A stretch of DNA of 64,000 nucleotides from Serratia entomophila (GTDB taxonomy: Bacteria; Pseudomonadota; Gammaproteobacteria; Enterobacterales; Enterobacteriaceae), in NCBI RefSeq assembly GCF_021462285.1, contig NZ_CP082787.1, forward strand, positions 682,001-746,000, written 5' to 3'. The notes below the pieces were generated by a model that saw only the letters and a program-made list of their open reading frames with translations, ran no database searches and was not told the DNA's origin. Of the stretch, positions 30,904 through 43,046 are shown in pieces; the first letter of the stretch is position 1, and every line of letters starts with the position of its first letter. The translations under genes were made by a program, and so were the position numbers.

Positions 30904-32377
30904 TTTGCGCGACTTACTCGCCCCGTGGGTGCCGACGGCGCCCGGGCGCGCGCTGCGGGAAATGACATTAGACAGCCGTATCGCGGCTGCCGGGGATCTG
31001 TTTGTCGCCGTTGCCGGCCACCAGACGGATGGACGCCGCTATATTCCGCAGGCCATCGCGCAGGGCGTCGCCGCCGTGATAGCCGAAGCTGACGGCCAGG
31101 CCGCAGACGGCGCCATCGTCGAAATGCACGGCGTGCCGGTTATCTACCTGAGCCAACTGAACCAGCGCCTTTCCGCGCTGGCCGGGCGTTTTTATCATCA
31201 GCCCGCCGAGCGTCTGCGCCTGGTCGGCGTGACCGGCACCAACGGCAAAACCACCACCACGCAGCTGCTGGCGCAGTGGAGCCAACTGCTGGGCGAAACC
31301 AGTGCGGTGATGGGCACCGTCGGCAACGGCCTGCTCGGGCAGGTGTGTCCGACAGAGAATACCACCGGTTCCGCAGTGGATGTTCAACATGTATTAAACG
31401 ATCTGGCTGAGCAGGGCGCGACCTTCGCCGCCATGGAAGTGTCTTCCCACGGGCTGGTTCAGCACCGGGTAGCGGCCTTGCCGTTCGCCGCAGCGGTGTT
31501 CACCAACCTGAGCCGCGATCACCTGGATTACCACGGCGACATGGCTAATTACGAAGCGGCCAAATGGTCGCTATTCGCCGGCCACGAGGTGGGCCAGGCG
31601 ATCATCAACGCCGATGACGAAGTGGGTCAACGCTGGCTGAGCAAGCTGCCGGATGCGGTGGCGGTCACCATGCAGGGCAACCTGCAGCCGGGTTGCCACG
31701 GCCGTTGGCTGAAAACCACGGCGGTTCGCTATCACGACAACGGCGCCACCATTCGCTTCAGCTCCAGCTGGGGCGACGGCGAGATTGAAAGCCGCCTGAT
31801 GGGCGCCTTCAACGTCAGCAACCTGCTGTTGGCGCTGGCGACGCTGCTGGCGCTGGGCTATCCGCTGGAGCAGCTGGTGGAAACCGGCAGCCGCCTGCAG
31901 CCGGTCTGCGGCCGGATGGAAGTGTTTAACGCGCCAGGCAAACCGACGGTGGTGGTGGATTACGCCCACACCCCGGATGCGCTGGAAAAAGCGCTGGAAG
32001 CGGCGCGCCTGCACTGCCAGGGGCAGCTGTGGTGCGTGTTCGGCTGCGGCGGCGATCGCGACAAAGGCAAGCGCCCGCTGATGGGCGGCATCGCAGAACA
32101 GTTCGCCGATCGCGTGGTGATTACCGATGACAACCCGCGTACCGAAGAGCCTAAGGCCATCATTGCCGATATTCTCGCCGGGCTGCTGGATGCCGGGCAG
32201 GCGCTGGTGATCCACGGCCGCGCCGAGGCGGTGACCAGCGCCATCATGCAGGCGCAGGAGCAGGACGTGGTGCTGGTGGCGGGTAAAGGCCACGAGGATT
32301 ACCAACTGGTGGGTAACCGCCGTCTGGATTACTCCGACCGCACCACGGTCGCCCGACTGCTGGGGGTGCTGGCATGA
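30890..32377 (+). CDS. murE: UDP-MurNAc-tripeptide synthetase MurE
   Basis: Adds meso-diaminopimelate to UDP-MurNAc-Ala-Glu. It has 495 residues. The P-loop [18 protein letters not shown] lies near 113-130. The DNPR motif in [15 protein letters not shown] (near 410-424) is the signature of enzymes that use diaminopimelate instead of lysine. The start lies within the ftsI 3' end (14-base overlap), as in E. coli. Confidence 0.98.
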   Translation: MADRNLRDLLAPWVPTAPGRALREMTLDSRIAAAGDLFVAVAGHQTDGRRYIPQAIAQGVAAVIAEADGQAADGAIVEMHGVPVIYLSQLNQRLSALAGRFYHQPAERLRLVGVTGTNGKTTTTQLLAQWSQLLGETSAVMGTVGNGLLGQVCPTENTTGSAVDVQHVLNDLAEQGATFAAMEVSSHGLVQHRVAALPFAAAVFTNLSRDHLDYHGDMANYEAAKWSLFAGHEVGQAIINADDEVGQRWLSKLPDAVAVTMQGNLQPGCHGRWLKTTAVRYHDNGATIRFSSSWGDGEIESRLMGAFNVSNLLLALATLLALGYPLEQLVETGSRLQPVCGRMEVFNAPGKPTVVVDYAHTPDALEKALEAARLHCQGQLWCVFGCGGDRDKGKRPLMGGIAEQFADRVVITDDNPRTEEPKAIIADILAGLLDAGQALVIHGRAEAVTSAIMQAQEQDVVLVAGKGHEDYQLVGNRRLDYSDRTTVARLLGVLA

Positions 32378-33735
32378 TCCCTGTCTCTCTTCAGGCACTG
32401 GCTGAGGTATTGAGCGCTGAGCTTTACGGCGCCGATTGCCAAATTGTTGAGGTGACGACAGATACCCGCAAGGTGACCGAAGGTTGCCTGTTTGTGGCGC
32501 TGAAAGGCGAGCGTTTTGACGCTCACGATTTTGCTGCTGATGCCATAGCCGCAGGCGCCGGGGCGTTGCTGGTAAGTAAGCGCTTATTGGTGGACGTGCC
32601 GCAGCTGGTGGTGAAAGACACTCGTCTGGCGCTGGGGCAGCTTGGCGCCTGGGTGCGTCAGCAGGTGCCGGCGCGCGTTGTGGCGCTGACCGGCTCCTCG
32701 GGCAAGACATCGGTAAAAGAAATGACCGCCGCCATTCTGCGTGAATGCGGTGAAGTACTTTATACCGCCGGCAACTTCAACAACGATATCGGCGTGCCGC
32801 TGACGCTGCTGCGTCTGCAGCCGCAGCATGATTTTGCCGTGATTGAGCTGGGCGCTAACCATATTGGCGAGATTGCTTACACCACCGCATTGACGCGTCC
32901 GCAGACCGCTCTGGTGAATAACCTGGCGGCTGCTCACCTGGAGGGTTTCGGCTCATTGGCCGGGGTCGCCCAGGCGAAAGGTGAAATATTTACCGGCCTG
33001 CCGGCCGACGGCGTGGCGATCATCAACGCCGACAACAACGACTGGCCGCACTGGCAGAGCATGCTGGGCGGCAAAACCGTCTGGCGCTTCTCGCCGCAGG
33101 CGGCGGAAGGCGTGGACTTCTTTGCCGGCGACGTGCGGGTTAACGGCGCGGGCACGCAGTTTGTGTTGCACAGCCCGTTTGGCCACGCCGAGATAGCGCT
33201 GCCGCTGCCGGGCCGCCACAACGTAGCCAACGCCCTGGCGGCGGCCGCGCTGGCGATGTCGGTGGGCGCCACCCTCGAGGCGGTGCGCCAGGGGCTGAAA
33301 CAGCTGGAAGCGGTGCCTGGGCGTTTGTTCCCGATCGCGCTGGCGGCAAACAAGCTGCTGTTGGACGACAGCTACAACGCCAACGTCGGGTCGATGACCG
33401 CGGCGGCGCAGGTGTTGGCGGAGATGCCGGGCTACCGCGTGATGGTGGTGGGCGATATGGCCGAGCTGGGCGCAGAAGCGGAAGAGTGTCATCGTCAGGT
33501 GGGCGAAGCCGCCCGTCTGGCCGGGGTAGACAAGGTGATCAGCGTCGGCGGTTTGAGCCAGGTGTTGAGCGCGGCGTCCGGCAACGGCGAACATTATCAG
33601 GACAAGGCAGCAGCGACCGCGCGCGTAGCGGAGCTCCTGTCGGAACATGCGGTAATTACCGTGTTAATCAAGGGTTCACGTAGTGCCGCAATGGAGCAGG
33701 TAGTACGCGCGTTACAGGAGAATGCACCATGTTAG
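32374..33735 (+). CDS. murF: UDP-MurNAc-tripeptide-D-Ala-D-Ala ligase MurF
   Basis: Adds the D-Ala-D-Ala dipeptide, completing the cytoplasmic UDP-MurNAc-pentapeptide. It has 453 residues (452 in E. coli). The P-loop [18 protein letters not shown] is near 105-122 and the conserved [17 protein letters not shown] near 328-344. It overlaps murE by four bases and mraY by seven, implying coupled translation. Confidence 0.98.
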   Translation: MIPVSLQALAEVLSAELYGADCQIVEVTTDTRKVTEGCLFVALKGERFDAHDFAADAIAAGAGALLVSKRLLVDVPQLVVKDTRLALGQLGAWVRQQVPARVVALTGSSGKTSVKEMTAAILRECGEVLYTAGNFNNDIGVPLTLLRLQPQHDFAVIELGANHIGEIAYTTALTRPQTALVNNLAAAHLEGFGSLAGVAQAKGEIFTGLPADGVAIINADNNDWPHWQSMLGGKTVWRFSPQAAEGVDFFAGDVRVNGAGTQFVLHSPFGHAEIALPLPGRHNVANALAAAALAMSVGATLEAVRQGLKQLEAVPGRLFPIALAANKLLLDDSYNANVGSMTAAAQVLAEMPGYRVMVVGDMAELGAEAEECHRQVGEAARLAGVDKVISVGGLSQVLSAASGNGEHYQDKAAATARVAELLSEHAVITVLIKGSRSAAMEQVVRALQENAPC

Positions 33736-34811
33736 TGTGGCTGGCCGAACATTTGGTCAAGTATTACTCAGGCTTCAACGTCTTTTCCTATCTGACGTTC
33801 AGGGCCATTGTCAGCCTGCTGACCGCGCTGTTCCTTTCCCTGTGGATGGGCCCGCGGGTGATCAAACGCCTGCAGGAGATGTCCTTCGGCCAGGTGGTGC
33901 GCAACGACGGCCCCGAGTCGCACTTCAGCAAGCGCGGCACGCCGACCATGGGCGGCATCATGATCCTGACCTCCATCACCATTTCGGTGCTGATGTGGGC
34001 TTATCCATCCAACCCATACGTCTGGTGCGTGCTGTTCGTGCTGGTGGGTTACGGCATCGTCGGCTTTGTCGATGACTACCGCAAGGTGGTGCGCAAAGAC
34101 ACCAAGGGGCTGATCGCCCGCTGGAAATACTTCTGGCAGTCGGTGATTGCGCTGATTGTCGCATTCGCCATGTACGCCGTAGGAAAAGACACGCCAGCCA
34201 CCGAGCTGGTTGTGCCGTTCTTTAAGGACATCATGCCGCAGCTGGGGCTGCTGTATGTGCTGCTGGCTTATTTCGTGATTGTCGGCACCAGCAACGCGGT
34301 CAATCTGACCGACGGGCTGGACGGCCTGGCTATCATGCCGACGGTGTTCGTGGCCGCCGGTTTTGCGCTGGTGGCCTGGGCGACCGGTAACATGAACTTC
34401 GCCAACTACCTGCACATTCCGTATCTGCGTCATGCCGGTGAGCTGGTGATCGTGTGTACCGCCATCGTCGGCGCCGGTCTTGGCTTCCTGTGGTTCAACA
34501 CCTACCCGGCGCAGGTGTTTATGGGCGACGTGGGTTCGCTGGCGCTGGGCGGCGCGCTGGGCACCATCGCAGTGCTGCTGCGCCAGGAGTTCCTGTTGCT
34601 GATTATGGGCGGCGTGTTCGTGGTTGAAACGCTGTCGGTCATTTTGCAGGTGGGATCGTTCAAGCTGCGCGGGCAACGTATTTTCCGCATGGCGCCGATC
34701 CACCACCACTATGAATTGAAAGGCTGGCCGGAACCGCGCGTGATCGTGCGCTTCTGGATCATTTCGCTGATGCTGGTGCTGATTGGCCTGGCGACGCTGA
34801 AGGTGCGGTAA
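33729..34811 (+). CDS. mraY: Phospho-MurNAc-pentapeptide transferase MraY
   Basis: Inner-membrane enzyme that makes lipid I from UDP-MurNAc-pentapeptide and undecaprenyl phosphate. It has 360 residues with about ten membrane helices, the canonical size. Catalytic aspartates lie in VDDYRKV (near 115-121) and [13 protein letters not shown] (near 190-205), and the [14 protein letters not shown] loop (near 324-337) is intact. Confidence 0.98.
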   Translation: MLVWLAEHLVKYYSGFNVFSYLTFRAIVSLLTALFLSLWMGPRVIKRLQEMSFGQVVRNDGPESHFSKRGTPTMGGIMILTSITISVLMWAYPSNPYVWCVLFVLVGYGIVGFVDDYRKVVRKDTKGLIARWKYFWQSVIALIVAFAMYAVGKDTPATELVVPFFKDIMPQLGLLYVLLAYFVIVGTSNAVNLTDGLDGLAIMPTVFVAAGFALVAWATGNMNFANYLHIPYLRHAGELVIVCTAIVGAGLGFLWFNTYPAQVFMGDVGSLALGGALGTIAVLLRQEFLLLIMGGVFVVETLSVILQVGSFKLRGQRIFRMAPIHHHYELKGWPEPRVIVRFWIISLMLVLIGLATLKVR

Positions 34812-34813
34812 TC

Positions 34814-36133
34814 ATGGCAGACTATCAGGGTAAAAAAGTGGTCATCATCGGGCTGGGCCTTACCGGCCTGTCCTGTGTTGATTTCTTTATGGCGCGTGGC
34901 GTAACGCCGCGCGTTATGGATACCCGCGTCTCGCCGCCAGGGCTGGACAAGCTGCCCGACAGCGTAGAGCGCCACCTGGGCGATTTGCATCAGGACTGGC
35001 TGCTGGCGGCGGATTTGATCGTCGCCAGCCCGGGCGTTGCGCTGGCCACTCCGGCGTTGAGCGCCGCAGCGCAAGCCGGGGTGGAAATCGTCGGCGACGT
35101 CGAGCTGTTCTGCCGCGAAGCCCAGGCGCCGATCGTGGCGATCACCGGTTCCAACGGCAAAAGCACCGTCACCACCCTGGTGGGCGAGATGGCGAAGGCG
35201 GCCGGCTGGGCGGTGGGCGTTGGCGGCAATATCGGCCTGCCGGCGTTGAGCCTGCTGCGCCAGGAATGCCGGCTGTACGTGCTGGAACTGTCGAGCTTCC
35301 AACTGGAAACCACCCATAGCCTGCGGGCGGCGGCGGCGACCATCCTGAACGTGACAGAAGATCATATGGATCGTTACCCGTTCGGCCTGCAGCAGTATCG
35401 CGGCGCCAAGCTGCGGGTGTACGAAAATGCCGAAGTGTGCGTGGTGAATGCGGATGACGCGCTGACCATGCCGGTGCGCGGTGCAGATGAACGCTGCGTC
35501 AGCTTCGGCGCAGACGTGGGCGATTATCACCTGAACCGTCAGCAGGGCGAAACCTGGCTGCGGGTGCGCGGTGAGAAAGTGCTGAATACCCGCGAGATGA
35601 AGCTAACCGGTCGGCATAACTACACCAACGCCCTGGCGGCGCTGGCGCTGGCCGACGCGGTGGATATCCCGCGCGCCTCCAGCCTGAAGGCGCTGACCAC
35701 CTTTACCGGTCTGGCGCACCGCTTCCAGCTGGCGTGGGAGCACAACGGCGTGCGTTGGATCAACGACTCGAAAGCCACTAACGTCGGCAGCACCGAAGCG
35801 GCGCTGAACGGCCTGCAGGTGGACGGCACGCTGCATCTGCTGCTGGGCGGCGACGGCAAATCCGCCGATTTCTCGCCGCTGGCGCATTATCTGCAGGGCG
35901 ACAGCGTGCGCCTGTACTGCTTCGGCCGTGACGGCGCCCAGCTGGCGCAGCTGCGGCCTGAAGCGGCGACCTTGACCGAGACCATGGAGCAGGCGATGCG
36001 CGTTATCGCCGGCCGGGTGCAGCCTGGCGATATGGTGCTGCTGTCGCCGGCGTGCGCCAGCCTCGATCAGTTCCGTAATTTTGAAGTGCGCGGCGACGAG
36101 TTCGCCCGCCTGGCACAGGAGCTTGGCGGATGA
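34814..36133 (+). CDS. murD: UDP-MurNAc-L-Ala-D-glutamate ligase MurD
   Basis: Adds D-glutamate to UDP-MurNAc-L-Ala. It has 439 residues (438 in E. coli). The N-terminal Rossmann-type UDP-binding domain starts [15 protein letters not shown]. The P-loop [17 protein letters not shown] is near 112-128. The C-terminal domain has [20 protein letters not shown], typical of Mur ligases. It overlaps ftsW by four bases. Confidence 0.98.
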   Translation: MADYQGKKVVIIGLGLTGLSCVDFFMARGVTPRVMDTRVSPPGLDKLPDSVERHLGDLHQDWLLAADLIVASPGVALATPALSAAAQAGVEIVGDVELFCREAQAPIVAITGSNGKSTVTTLVGEMAKAAGWAVGVGGNIGLPALSLLRQECRLYVLELSSFQLETTHSLRAAAATILNVTEDHMDRYPFGLQQYRGAKLRVYENAEVCVVNADDALTMPVRGADERCVSFGADVGDYHLNRQQGETWLRVRGEKVLNTREMKLTGRHNYTNALAALALADAVDIPRASSLKALTTFTGLAHRFQLAWEHNGVRWINDSKATNVGSTEAALNGLQVDGTLHLLLGGDGKSADFSPLAHYLQGDSVRLYCFGRDGAQLAQLRPEAATLTETMEQAMRVIAGRVQPGDMVLLSPACASLDQFRNFEVRGDEFARLAQELGG

Positions 36134-37332
36134 AACTACGCTTGCCGAATTTTGGGCTGACAGACCGGCTGAAAGACTGGGTGATGGGATCGCGCGACAA
36201 CGATTCGGTCACCATGGTGCTGTACGATCGCACGCTGCTGTGGCTGACCTTTGGCCTGGCGATCGTCGGCTTCGTGATGGTGACCTCGGCCTCGATGCCG
36301 ATCGGCCAGCGCCTGGCGGACGATCCTTTCCTGTTCGCCAAGCGTGACGCGCTGTATCTCGGGTTGGCCTTTGGCCTGTCGATGGTGACGCTGCGCATTC
36401 CGATGGAAGTCTGGCAGCGCTACAGCAACGTGATGCTGTTGATGTCGATCGTGATGCTGCTGATCGTGCTGGTCGTCGGCAGCTCGGTAAACGGCGCATC
36501 GCGCTGGATTGCGCTGGGGCCGTTGCGTATTCAGCCGGCGGAGCTGTCCAAGCTGTCGCTGTTCTGCTACCTGGCGAGCTATCTGGTGCGCAAGGTGGAA
36601 GAGGTGCGCAGCAATTTCTGGGGCTTCTGTAAGCCGATGGGCGTGATGGTGGTGCTGGCGGTGTTGCTGCTGGCCCAGCCGGACCTCGGCACCGTGGTGG
36701 TGCTGTTCATCACTACCCTGGCGATGCTGTTCCTGGCCGGCGCCAAAATGTGGCAGTTCCTGGCGATTATCGGCTCCGGCGCCTTTGCGGTAGTGCTGTT
36801 GATCATCGCGGAACCTTACCGTATGCGCCGCGTGACGTCGTTCTGGAACCCGTGGGCCGATCCGTTCGGCAGCGGCTACCAGCTGACCCAGTCGCTGATG
36901 GCGTTTGGCCGCGGCGAATTTTGGGGCCAGGGCCTCGGCAACTCGGTGCAGAAACTGGAGTATTTGCCGGAGGCGCACACCGACTTCATCTTCTCTATTT
37001 TGGGCGAAGAACTGGGCTATATCGGTGTGGTTTTAGCCTTGTTAATGGTATTCTTCGTCGCTTTTCGCGCGATGTCGATCGGCCGCCGCGCGCTGGAGAT
37101 CGATCAGCGTTTTTCCGGCTTCCTGGCCTGCTCGATCGGCGTGTGGTTCAGCTTCCAGGCACTGGTTAACGTGGGGGCTGCCGCCGGCATGCTGCCGACC
37201 AAAGGTCTGACGCTGCCGCTGATCAGTTACGGCGGTTCGAGCCTGTTGATCATGTCGACGGCGATCGTGCTGTTGCTGCGTATTGATTATGAAACGCGTC
37301 TGGCCAAGGCCCAGGCGTTTGTGAAGAGGTAA
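36130..37332 (+). CDS. ftsW: Septal peptidoglycan polymerase FtsW
   Basis: SEDS-family glycosyltransferase that partners FtsI in septal peptidoglycan synthesis. It has 400 residues with about ten membrane helices; E. coli FtsW is 414, the difference being a shorter cytoplasmic N-terminus. SEDS signatures are present: [35 protein letters not shown] with [20 protein letters not shown] (near 245-285), and [15 protein letters not shown] near 357-371. Confidence 0.97.
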   Translation: MKLRLPNFGLTDRLKDWVMGSRDNDSVTMVLYDRTLLWLTFGLAIVGFVMVTSASMPIGQRLADDPFLFAKRDALYLGLAFGLSMVTLRIPMEVWQRYSNVMLLMSIVMLLIVLVVGSSVNGASRWIALGPLRIQPAELSKLSLFCYLASYLVRKVEEVRSNFWGFCKPMGVMVVLAVLLLAQPDLGTVVVLFITTLAMLFLAGAKMWQFLAIIGSGAFAVVLLIIAEPYRMRRVTSFWNPWADPFGSGYQLTQSLMAFGRGEFWGQGLGNSVQKLEYLPEAHTDFIFSILGEELGYIGVVLALLMVFFVAFRAMSIGRRALEIDQRFSGFLACSIGVWFSFQALVNVGAAAGMLPTKGLTLPLISYGGSSLLIMSTAIVLLLRIDYETRLAKAQAFVKR

Positions 37333-37335
37333 GGG

Positions 37336-38400
37336 ATGAGCGGGAAACCTAAGCGTTTAATGGTGATGGCAGGCGGTACCGGCGGGCATGTGTTCCCGGG
37401 GCTGGCGGTCGCGCATCATCTGATGGCGCAGGGCTGGCAGGTGCGCTGGCTTGGAACCGCAGACCGAATGGAAGCCGATCTGGTGCCGAAGCACGGGATC
37501 GAGATTGATTTTATCCGCATCTCCGGCCTGCGCGGCAAAGGGCTGAAGGCCCAGCTGAGCGCGCCGCTGCGCATTTGGAGCGCGGTGCGCCAGGCGAAGG
37601 CGATCATGCGCAATTTCCAGCCGGACGTGGTGCTGGGCATGGGCGGTTATGTTTCCGGCCCCGGCGGCCTGGCGGCCTGGCAGTGCGGTATCCCGGTGGT
37701 ACTGCACGAGCAGAACGGCATCGCCGGCCTGACCAATCGCTGGCTGGCGCGCGTCGCCAAGACGGTATTGCAGGCCTTCCCCGGCGCGTTCCCGAACGCC
37801 GAGGTAGTGGGCAACCCGGTGCGCACCGACGTACTGGCCCTGCCGTTGCCGGCGGAGCGTCTGAACGGGCGTGAAGGCCCGATCCGCGTACTGGTCATTG
37901 GCGGAAGTCAGGGCGCGCGGGTGCTGAATCAGACAGTTCCTGAAGTCGCGGCGCGTTTGGGCGATAGAATTACGCTTTGGCATCAGGTAGGCAAGGGCGC
38001 ACTGGATACGGTGCTGCGCGACTACGAGAGGGTAGGGCAGACGCAGCACAAGGTGACCGAGTTTATCGATGACATGGCCGCCGCCTACGCCTGGGCTGAC
38101 GTAGTGGTATGTCGCTCCGGTGCGCTGACCGTCAGCGAAATCGCGGCGGCGGGCCTGCCGGCGATCTTCGTGCCGTTCCAGCACAAAGACCGTCAGCAAT
38201 ACTGGAACGCCCGTCCGCTGGAAGAAGCCGGCGCGGCGAAGATTATCGAACAGCCGCAGTTCAACGCCGATGCGGTGGCGGAACTGTTGGCGAGCTGGGA
38301 CCGCCCGGCGCTGTTGGCGATGGCCGAAAAGGCGCGCGCGGTCGCCATCCCCGACGCGACCGAACGGGTGGCGGCGGAGCTGGTGCGGGTCGCCAAATAA
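37336..38400 (+). CDS. murG: Lipid II-forming GlcNAc transferase MurG
   Basis: Peripheral membrane glycosyltransferase (GT28) that turns lipid I into lipid II. It has 354 residues (355 in E. coli). The glycine-rich loop [19 protein letters not shown] is at about 11-29 and the UDP-GlcNAc site [19 protein letters not shown] near 184-202. It ends just before an intergenic pair of tandem hairpins. Confidence 0.98.
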   Translation: MSGKPKRLMVMAGGTGGHVFPGLAVAHHLMAQGWQVRWLGTADRMEADLVPKHGIEIDFIRISGLRGKGLKAQLSAPLRIWSAVRQAKAIMRNFQPDVVLGMGGYVSGPGGLAAWQCGIPVVLHEQNGIAGLTNRWLARVAKTVLQAFPGAFPNAEVVGNPVRTDVLALPLPAERLNGREGPIRVLVIGGSQGARVLNQTVPEVAARLGDRITLWHQVGKGALDTVLRDYERVGQTQHKVTEFIDDMAAAYAWADVVVCRSGALTVSEIAAAGLPAIFVPFQHKDRQQYWNARPLEEAGAAKIIEQPQFNADAVAELLASWDRPALLAMAEKARAVAIPDATERVAAELVRVAK

Positions 38401-38402
38401 TA

Positions 38403-38470
38403 TGCAGGGGCTCGGTATGCCGGGCCTGAATTGAAGAATTTGTAGGGGTCCGGCTACTCGGACCTGAATT
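38403..38470 (+). repeat. Two tandem hairpin units between murG and murC
   Basis: Two 30-base units (38403-38432 and 38441-38470) match at 21 positions; both begin TG-C/T-AGGGG and end CCTGAATT. Each folds alone: unit 1 as GGCTCGG-TATG-CCGGGCC, unit 2 as GGTCCG-GCTACT-CGGACC. Several differences between the units keep the stem paired, so structure seems to matter. Unit 2 ends ten bases before murC. They may attenuate or stabilise the mRNA between the two genes, or be an intergenic repeat family. Confidence 0.65.
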
Positions 38471-38480
38471 AGAGAGACTG

Positions 38481-39956
38481 ATGAATACACAACAACTGGC
38501 GAAACTACGTACTATAGTGCCCGAGATGCGACGCGTCCGGCACATTCACTTTGTCGGCATCGGTGGTGCCGGCATGGGTGGTATCGCCGAAGTGTTGGCT
38601 AACGAAGGTTATCAGATCAGCGGCTCAGACCTGGCGCCTAACCCGGTCACCCAGCAGCTGAGCGCGCTCGGGGCGACGATTTACTTCAATCACCGCCCGG
38701 AAAACGTGCTGGACGCAAGCGTGGTGGTGGTGTCTACCGCCATCTCCGCCGATAACCCGGAGATTGTCGCCGCCCGTGAAGCGCGCATCCCGGTGATCCG
38801 CCGCGCCGAAATGCTGGCCGAGCTGATGCGTTTCCGCCACGGCATCGCCGTCGCCGGCACGCACGGCAAGACCACCACCACGGCGATGGTGTCGAGCATT
38901 TATGCCGAAGCCGGCCTGGACCCGACCTTCGTCAACGGCGGGCTGGTGAAGGCGGCGGGTACCCACGCGCGTCTGGGTTCCAGCCGTTACCTGATTGCGG
39001 AAGCGGATGAGAGCGATGCGTCGTTCCTGCATCTGCAGCCGATGGTGGCGATTGTCACCAACATTGAAGCCGACCATATGGATACCTACCAGGGCGACTT
39101 CGAGAACCTGAAGCAGACCTTTATCAATTTCTTGCACAACCTGCCGTTCTACGGCCGCGCGGTGATGTGCGTCGACGATCCGGTGGTGCGCGAGCTGCTG
39201 CCGCGCGTGGGCCGCCATATCACCACCTACGGCTTCAGCGAAGATGCTGACGTGCGCATCGAGAGCTACAGCCAGGTTGGGCCGCAGGGGCACTTCACCC
39301 TGAGCCGTCAGGATAAACCTTTGTTGACGGTAACCCTGAACGCGCCGGGCCGCCACAATGCGTTGAACGCGGCGGCGGCGGTGGCGGTGGCGACTGAAGA
39401 AGGCATTGCCGACGAAGATATTTTACGCGCGCTGGCGGGCTTCCAGGGCACCGGGCGCCGCTTCGATTTCCTGGGCGAATTCCCGCTCGAGCCGGTCAAC
39501 GGCAAAGCGGGCAGCGCGATGCTGGTGGACGATTACGGCCACCATCCAACGGAAGTGGACGCCACGCTGAAAGCGGCGCGCGCCGGCTGGCCGGACAAGC
39601 GCCTGGTGATGATTTTCCAGCCGCACCGCTACACCCGTACCCGCGATCTGTACGACGACTTCGCCAACGTGCTGTCGCAGGTGGATGTGTTGCTGATGCT
39701 CGACGTGTACGCCGCAGGCGAAGCGGCGATCCCGGGCGCGGACAGCCGCTCGCTGTGCCGCACCATCCGCAACCGCGGCAAGCTGGATCCGATTCTGGTT
39801 TCCGATGCCGATACCGTGCCGGAAACGTTGGCGCAGCTGCTGCAAGCCGAAGATCTGGTGCTGGTGCAGGGCGCCGGCAACGTGGGCAAAATCGCCCGCA
39901 AACTGGCTGAGCTGAAGCTGCAGCCGCAGAATAAAGAGGAGGCGCGTCATGACTGA
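38481..39956 (+). CDS. murC: UDP-MurNAc-L-alanine ligase MurC
   Basis: First Mur ligase, adding L-alanine to UDP-MurNAc. It has 491 residues, equal to E. coli. The N-terminal [20 protein letters not shown] (about 24-43) binds UDP, the P-loop [20 protein letters not shown] is near 125-144, and [17 protein letters not shown] near 350-366 belongs to the C-terminal ligase domain. It overlaps ddlB by eight bases. An AGAGAG-type ribosome site precedes ATG 38481. Confidence 0.98.
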   Translation: MNTQQLAKLRTIVPEMRRVRHIHFVGIGGAGMGGIAEVLANEGYQISGSDLAPNPVTQQLSALGATIYFNHRPENVLDASVVVVSTAISADNPEIVAAREARIPVIRRAEMLAELMRFRHGIAVAGTHGKTTTTAMVSSIYAEAGLDPTFVNGGLVKAAGTHARLGSSRYLIAEADESDASFLHLQPMVAIVTNIEADHMDTYQGDFENLKQTFINFLHNLPFYGRAVMCVDDPVVRELLPRVGRHITTYGFSEDADVRIESYSQVGPQGHFTLSRQDKPLLTVTLNAPGRHNALNAAAAVAVATEEGIADEDILRALAGFQGTGRRFDFLGEFPLEPVNGKAGSAMLVDDYGHHPTEVDATLKAARAGWPDKRLVMIFQPHRYTRTRDLYDDFANVLSQVDVLLMLDVYAAGEAAIPGADSRSLCRTIRNRGKLDPILVSDADTVPETLAQLLQAEDLVLVQGAGNVGKIARKLAELKLQPQNKEEARHD

Positions 39957-40869
39957 TAAAGTGGCCGTACTGTTGGGCGGCACCTCCGCTGAACGTGAAG
40001 TCTCGTTGCAATCCGGCACCGCAGTGTTGGCCGGGCTGCGCGAAGCAGGCATTGACGCGCACGGCGTCGACACCCGCGACTTCCCGGTAACTCAACTGAA
40101 AGAGCAGGGCTTCAGTAAGGTGTTTATTGCGCTGCACGGTCGCGGCGGCGAGGACGGCACCCTGCAGGGGCTGCTGGAATTCCTCGAGCTGCCTTATACC
40201 GGCAGCGGCGTGATGGCTTCGGCGCTGACCATGGACAAATGGCGCACCAAGATGGTGTGGCAGTCGATGGGCCTGCCGGTGGCGCCTTATGTGGCGCTGA
40301 ATCGCCGGCAATACGCCGGCGGTGAGAAAGCCGCGCTGTTGGATCGCGTGGCGTCGCTGGGGCTGCCGGTGATCGTTAAGCCGAGCCGCGAAGGCTCCAG
40401 CGTCGGTATGAGTAAGGTCAGCGAAAGCGGCGCTCTCGAGGCGGCGTTGGAAGAAGCCTTCCGCCATGACGACGACGTGCTGGTGGAAAAGTGGCTGAGC
40501 GGGCCGGAATACACCGTAGCAATGCTGGGCGATCAGGTTCTGCCGTCGATCCGCATTCAGCCGGCCGGGGTGTTCTACGACTATCAGGCCAAGTACATTT
40601 CGGACGATACCCAATATTTCTGTCCGAGCGGCCTGAGCGCGGAGCAGGAAGCCGAGATGGCGGCGCTGGCGTTGCGCGCCTATCGCGGCCTGGACTGCAG
40701 CGGCTGGGGCCGCGTAGACGTGATGCAAGACAGCGATGGCAGCTTCTATCTGCTTGAGGTGAATACCTCTCCGGGCATGACCAGTCATAGCCTGGTGCCG
40801 ATGGCGGCGCGCCAGTTTGGATTAAGCTTCTCGCAGCTGGTAGCGAGAATTTTGGAGTTGGCCGACTGA
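39949..40869 (+). CDS. ddlB: D-alanine-D-alanine ligase B
   Basis: ATP-grasp enzyme making the D-Ala-D-Ala dipeptide used by MurF; target of cycloserine. It has 306 residues, as in E. coli. The N-terminal [19 protein letters not shown], the ATP-grasp lysine region [18 protein letters not shown] near 142-159, and the metal-binding [19 protein letters not shown] near 265-283 are intact. It is followed one base later by ftsQ. Confidence 0.98.
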   Translation: MTDKVAVLLGGTSAEREVSLQSGTAVLAGLREAGIDAHGVDTRDFPVTQLKEQGFSKVFIALHGRGGEDGTLQGLLEFLELPYTGSGVMASALTMDKWRTKMVWQSMGLPVAPYVALNRRQYAGGEKAALLDRVASLGLPVIVKPSREGSSVGMSKVSESGALEAALEEAFRHDDDVLVEKWLSGPEYTVAMLGDQVLPSIRIQPAGVFYDYQAKYISDDTQYFCPSGLSAEQEAEMAALALRAYRGLDCSGWGRVDVMQDSDGSFYLLEVNTSPGMTSHSLVPMAARQFGLSFSQLVARILELAD

Positions 40870-40870
40870 T

Positions 40871-41719
40871 ATGTCGCAAGCTGCCCTGAATGCGCGCGAT
40901 CGCGAGGTGGACAATAACCCGCGCCGCAGCAATGGAACCCAATTGGCGGGAATGATCTTCCTGCTGATGGTGTTGGGAACGGTCCTGTGGAGCGGTTGGG
41001 CGGTGATTGGCTGGATGAAAGACGCCAGCCGCCTGCCGCTCTCGCGACTGGTAGTGACCGGGGAACGTCACTACACCACCAACGATGATATTCGTCAGGC
41101 GATTTTGGCGCTGGGCGCGCCGGGCACCTTCATGACGCAGGATGTCGATGTCATCCAGCAGCAGATTGAACGCCTGCCGTGGATCAAGCAGGCCAGCGTG
41201 CGCAAGCAGTGGCCGGATGAGCTGAAGATCCACCTGGTGGAGTATGTGCCGGTGGCGCGCTGGAATGATTTGCATATGGTGGATGCCGACGGCAAATCAT
41301 TCAGCGTGCCGGCAGAGCGGGTAGGCAAACAGAAATTGCCGCTGCTTTATGGGCCGGAAGGCAGTGAACAGGACGTTCTGGAAGGCTATCGGACCATGAG
41401 CAGCATGTTGGCGGCCAGCAAATTTACGCTGAAAATGGCGGCGATGAGCGCCCGCCATTCCTGGCAGTTGGCTTTGGATAACGATGTTCGGCTGGAGCTG
41501 GGTCGTGACGACCGCGCCGGGCGTTTGCAGCGGTTTATCGAGCTTTATCCGGTATTGCTGCAGCAGGGCCAGGCGGAAAGCAAGCGCGTCAGCTACGTCG
41601 ATTTGCGCTATGAATCCGGCGCTTCGGTAGGTTGGGCGCCGTTGCCCATCGAGCCGGCGGCTGGCGGTCAGCAAAACAGTAATCAGCAACAGAATCAGGC
41701 ACAGGCAAAACAACAATGA
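40871..41719 (+). CDS. ftsQ: Cell division protein FtsQ
   Basis: Bitopic divisome scaffold that joins FtsL and FtsB. It has 282 residues (276 in E. coli). A cytoplasmic tail, a membrane segment (about 24-46), a POTRA domain (about 55-125, [20 protein letters not shown]) and the beta domain are all visible. The C-terminus ends in a glutamine-rich tail ([18 protein letters not shown]), a low-complexity extension typical of enteric FtsQ but longer here. Its stop overlaps ftsA by four bases. Confidence 0.97.
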   Translation: MSQAALNARDREVDNNPRRSNGTQLAGMIFLLMVLGTVLWSGWAVIGWMKDASRLPLSRLVVTGERHYTTNDDIRQAILALGAPGTFMTQDVDVIQQQIERLPWIKQASVRKQWPDELKIHLVEYVPVARWNDLHMVDADGKSFSVPAERVGKQKLPLLYGPEGSEQDVLEGYRTMSSMLAASKFTLKMAAMSARHSWQLALDNDVRLELGRDDRAGRLQRFIELYPVLLQQGQAESKRVSYVDLRYESGASVGWAPLPIEPAAGGQQNSNQQQNQAQAKQQ

Positions 41720-42972
41720 TCAAGTCGACGGACAGAAAACTGGTAGTTGGACTGGAGATCGGTACTGCAAAAGTCTCCGCATTGGTAGGGGAAGTTCTGC
41801 CCGATGGCATGGTCAACATTATCGGGGTGGGCAGTTGCCCGTCTCGCGGTATGGATAAGGGTGGCGTAAACGACCTGGAGTCGGTGGTGAAGTGCGTACA
41901 GCGCGCCATCGATCAGGCCGAGCTGATGGCGGATTGCCAGATTTCTTCGGTTTACCTCGCGTTATCGGGGAAACATATCAGCTGTCAGAACGAAATAGGG
42001 ATGGTTCCTATTTCCGAAGAGGAAGTGACTCAGGAAGATGTGGAGAACGTGGTGCATACCGCTAAATCGGTACGCGTTCGCGACGAGCACCGCATCCTGC
42101 ACGTTATCCCTCAGGAATACGCCATCGACTATCAGGAAGGCATCAAGAACCCGGTTGGGTTGTCCGGCGTGCGCATGCAGGCCAAGGTGCACCTGATCAC
42201 CTGCCATAACGATATGGCGAAGAACATTGTCAAGGCCGTGGAACGCTGCGGCCTGAAGGTTGACCAACTTATTTTCGCCGGTCTGGCCGCCAGCTATGCG
42301 GTGTTGACCGAAGATGAACGCGAACTCGGCGTCTGCGTAGTGGACATCGGCGGCGGCACCATGGATATGGCGGTGTACACCGGCGGTGCGTTGCGCCACA
42401 CCAAGGTTATCCCTTACGCCGGGAACGTGGTCACCAGCGATATCGCCTACGCCTTCGGCACGCCGCCGACAGACGCGGAAGCGATCAAGGTTCGGCACGG
42501 CTGTGCGCTTGGGTCGATTGTTAGCAAGGATGAGAGTGTAGAGGTGCCTAGCGTCGGGGGGCGTCCCCCGCGGAGTCTGCAAAGACAGACACTGGCTGAA
42601 GTTATTGAGCCACGCTACACCGAACTGTTGAATCTGGTTAACGATGAAATTTTGCAATTGCAGGAGCAACTGCGTCAGCAAGGGGTGAAGCACCATCTGG
42701 CAGCGGGTATCGTGCTGACCGGCGGCGCCGCCCAGATTGATGGCCTGGCAGCCTGTGCGCAACGGGTGTTCCACACCCAGGTACGCATCGGCCAACCCTT
42801 GAACATCACGGGTCTGACGGATTATGCGCAGGAGCCTTACTACTCTACGGCGGTAGGTCTGCTGCACTATGGAAAAGAGTCTCACCTGAGCGGTGAGGCA
42901 GAAGTAGAAAAACGCGCCTCGGTGGGCAATTGGTTTAAACGCATCAATAGCTGGCTGAGAAAAGAGTTTTAA
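41716..42972 (+). CDS. ftsA: Cell division protein FtsA
   Basis: Actin-like protein that tethers FtsZ to the membrane and recruits later divisome proteins. It has 418 residues (420 in E. coli). The phosphate loops [15 protein letters not shown] (about 11-25) and [16 protein letters not shown] (about 204-219) and the C-terminal amphipathic helix [14 protein letters not shown] are clear. Around 42520-42600 the codons switch to rarer ones and contain a strong hairpin (42555-42570). In E. coli, ftsZ promoters lie inside ftsA. Confidence 0.98.
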   Translation: MIKSTDRKLVVGLEIGTAKVSALVGEVLPDGMVNIIGVGSCPSRGMDKGGVNDLESVVKCVQRAIDQAELMADCQISSVYLALSGKHISCQNEIGMVPISEEEVTQEDVENVVHTAKSVRVRDEHRILHVIPQEYAIDYQEGIKNPVGLSGVRMQAKVHLITCHNDMAKNIVKAVERCGLKVDQLIFAGLAASYAVLTEDERELGVCVVDIGGGTMDMAVYTGGALRHTKVIPYAGNVVTSDIAYAFGTPPTDAEAIKVRHGCALGSIVSKDESVEVPSVGGRPPRSLQRQTLAEVIEPRYTELLNLVNDEILQLQEQLRQQGVKHHLAAGIVLTGGAAQIDGLAACAQRVFHTQVRIGQPLNITGLTDYAQEPYYSTAVGLLHYGKESHLSGEAEVEKRASVGNWFKRINSWLRKEF

Positions 42973-43046
42973 TGTTTCAACAAAGAGATCATGCTGAGTA
43001 ATCTTTTTATGATCTCGCAGCGACAGGCACAAAACGGAGAGAAACT

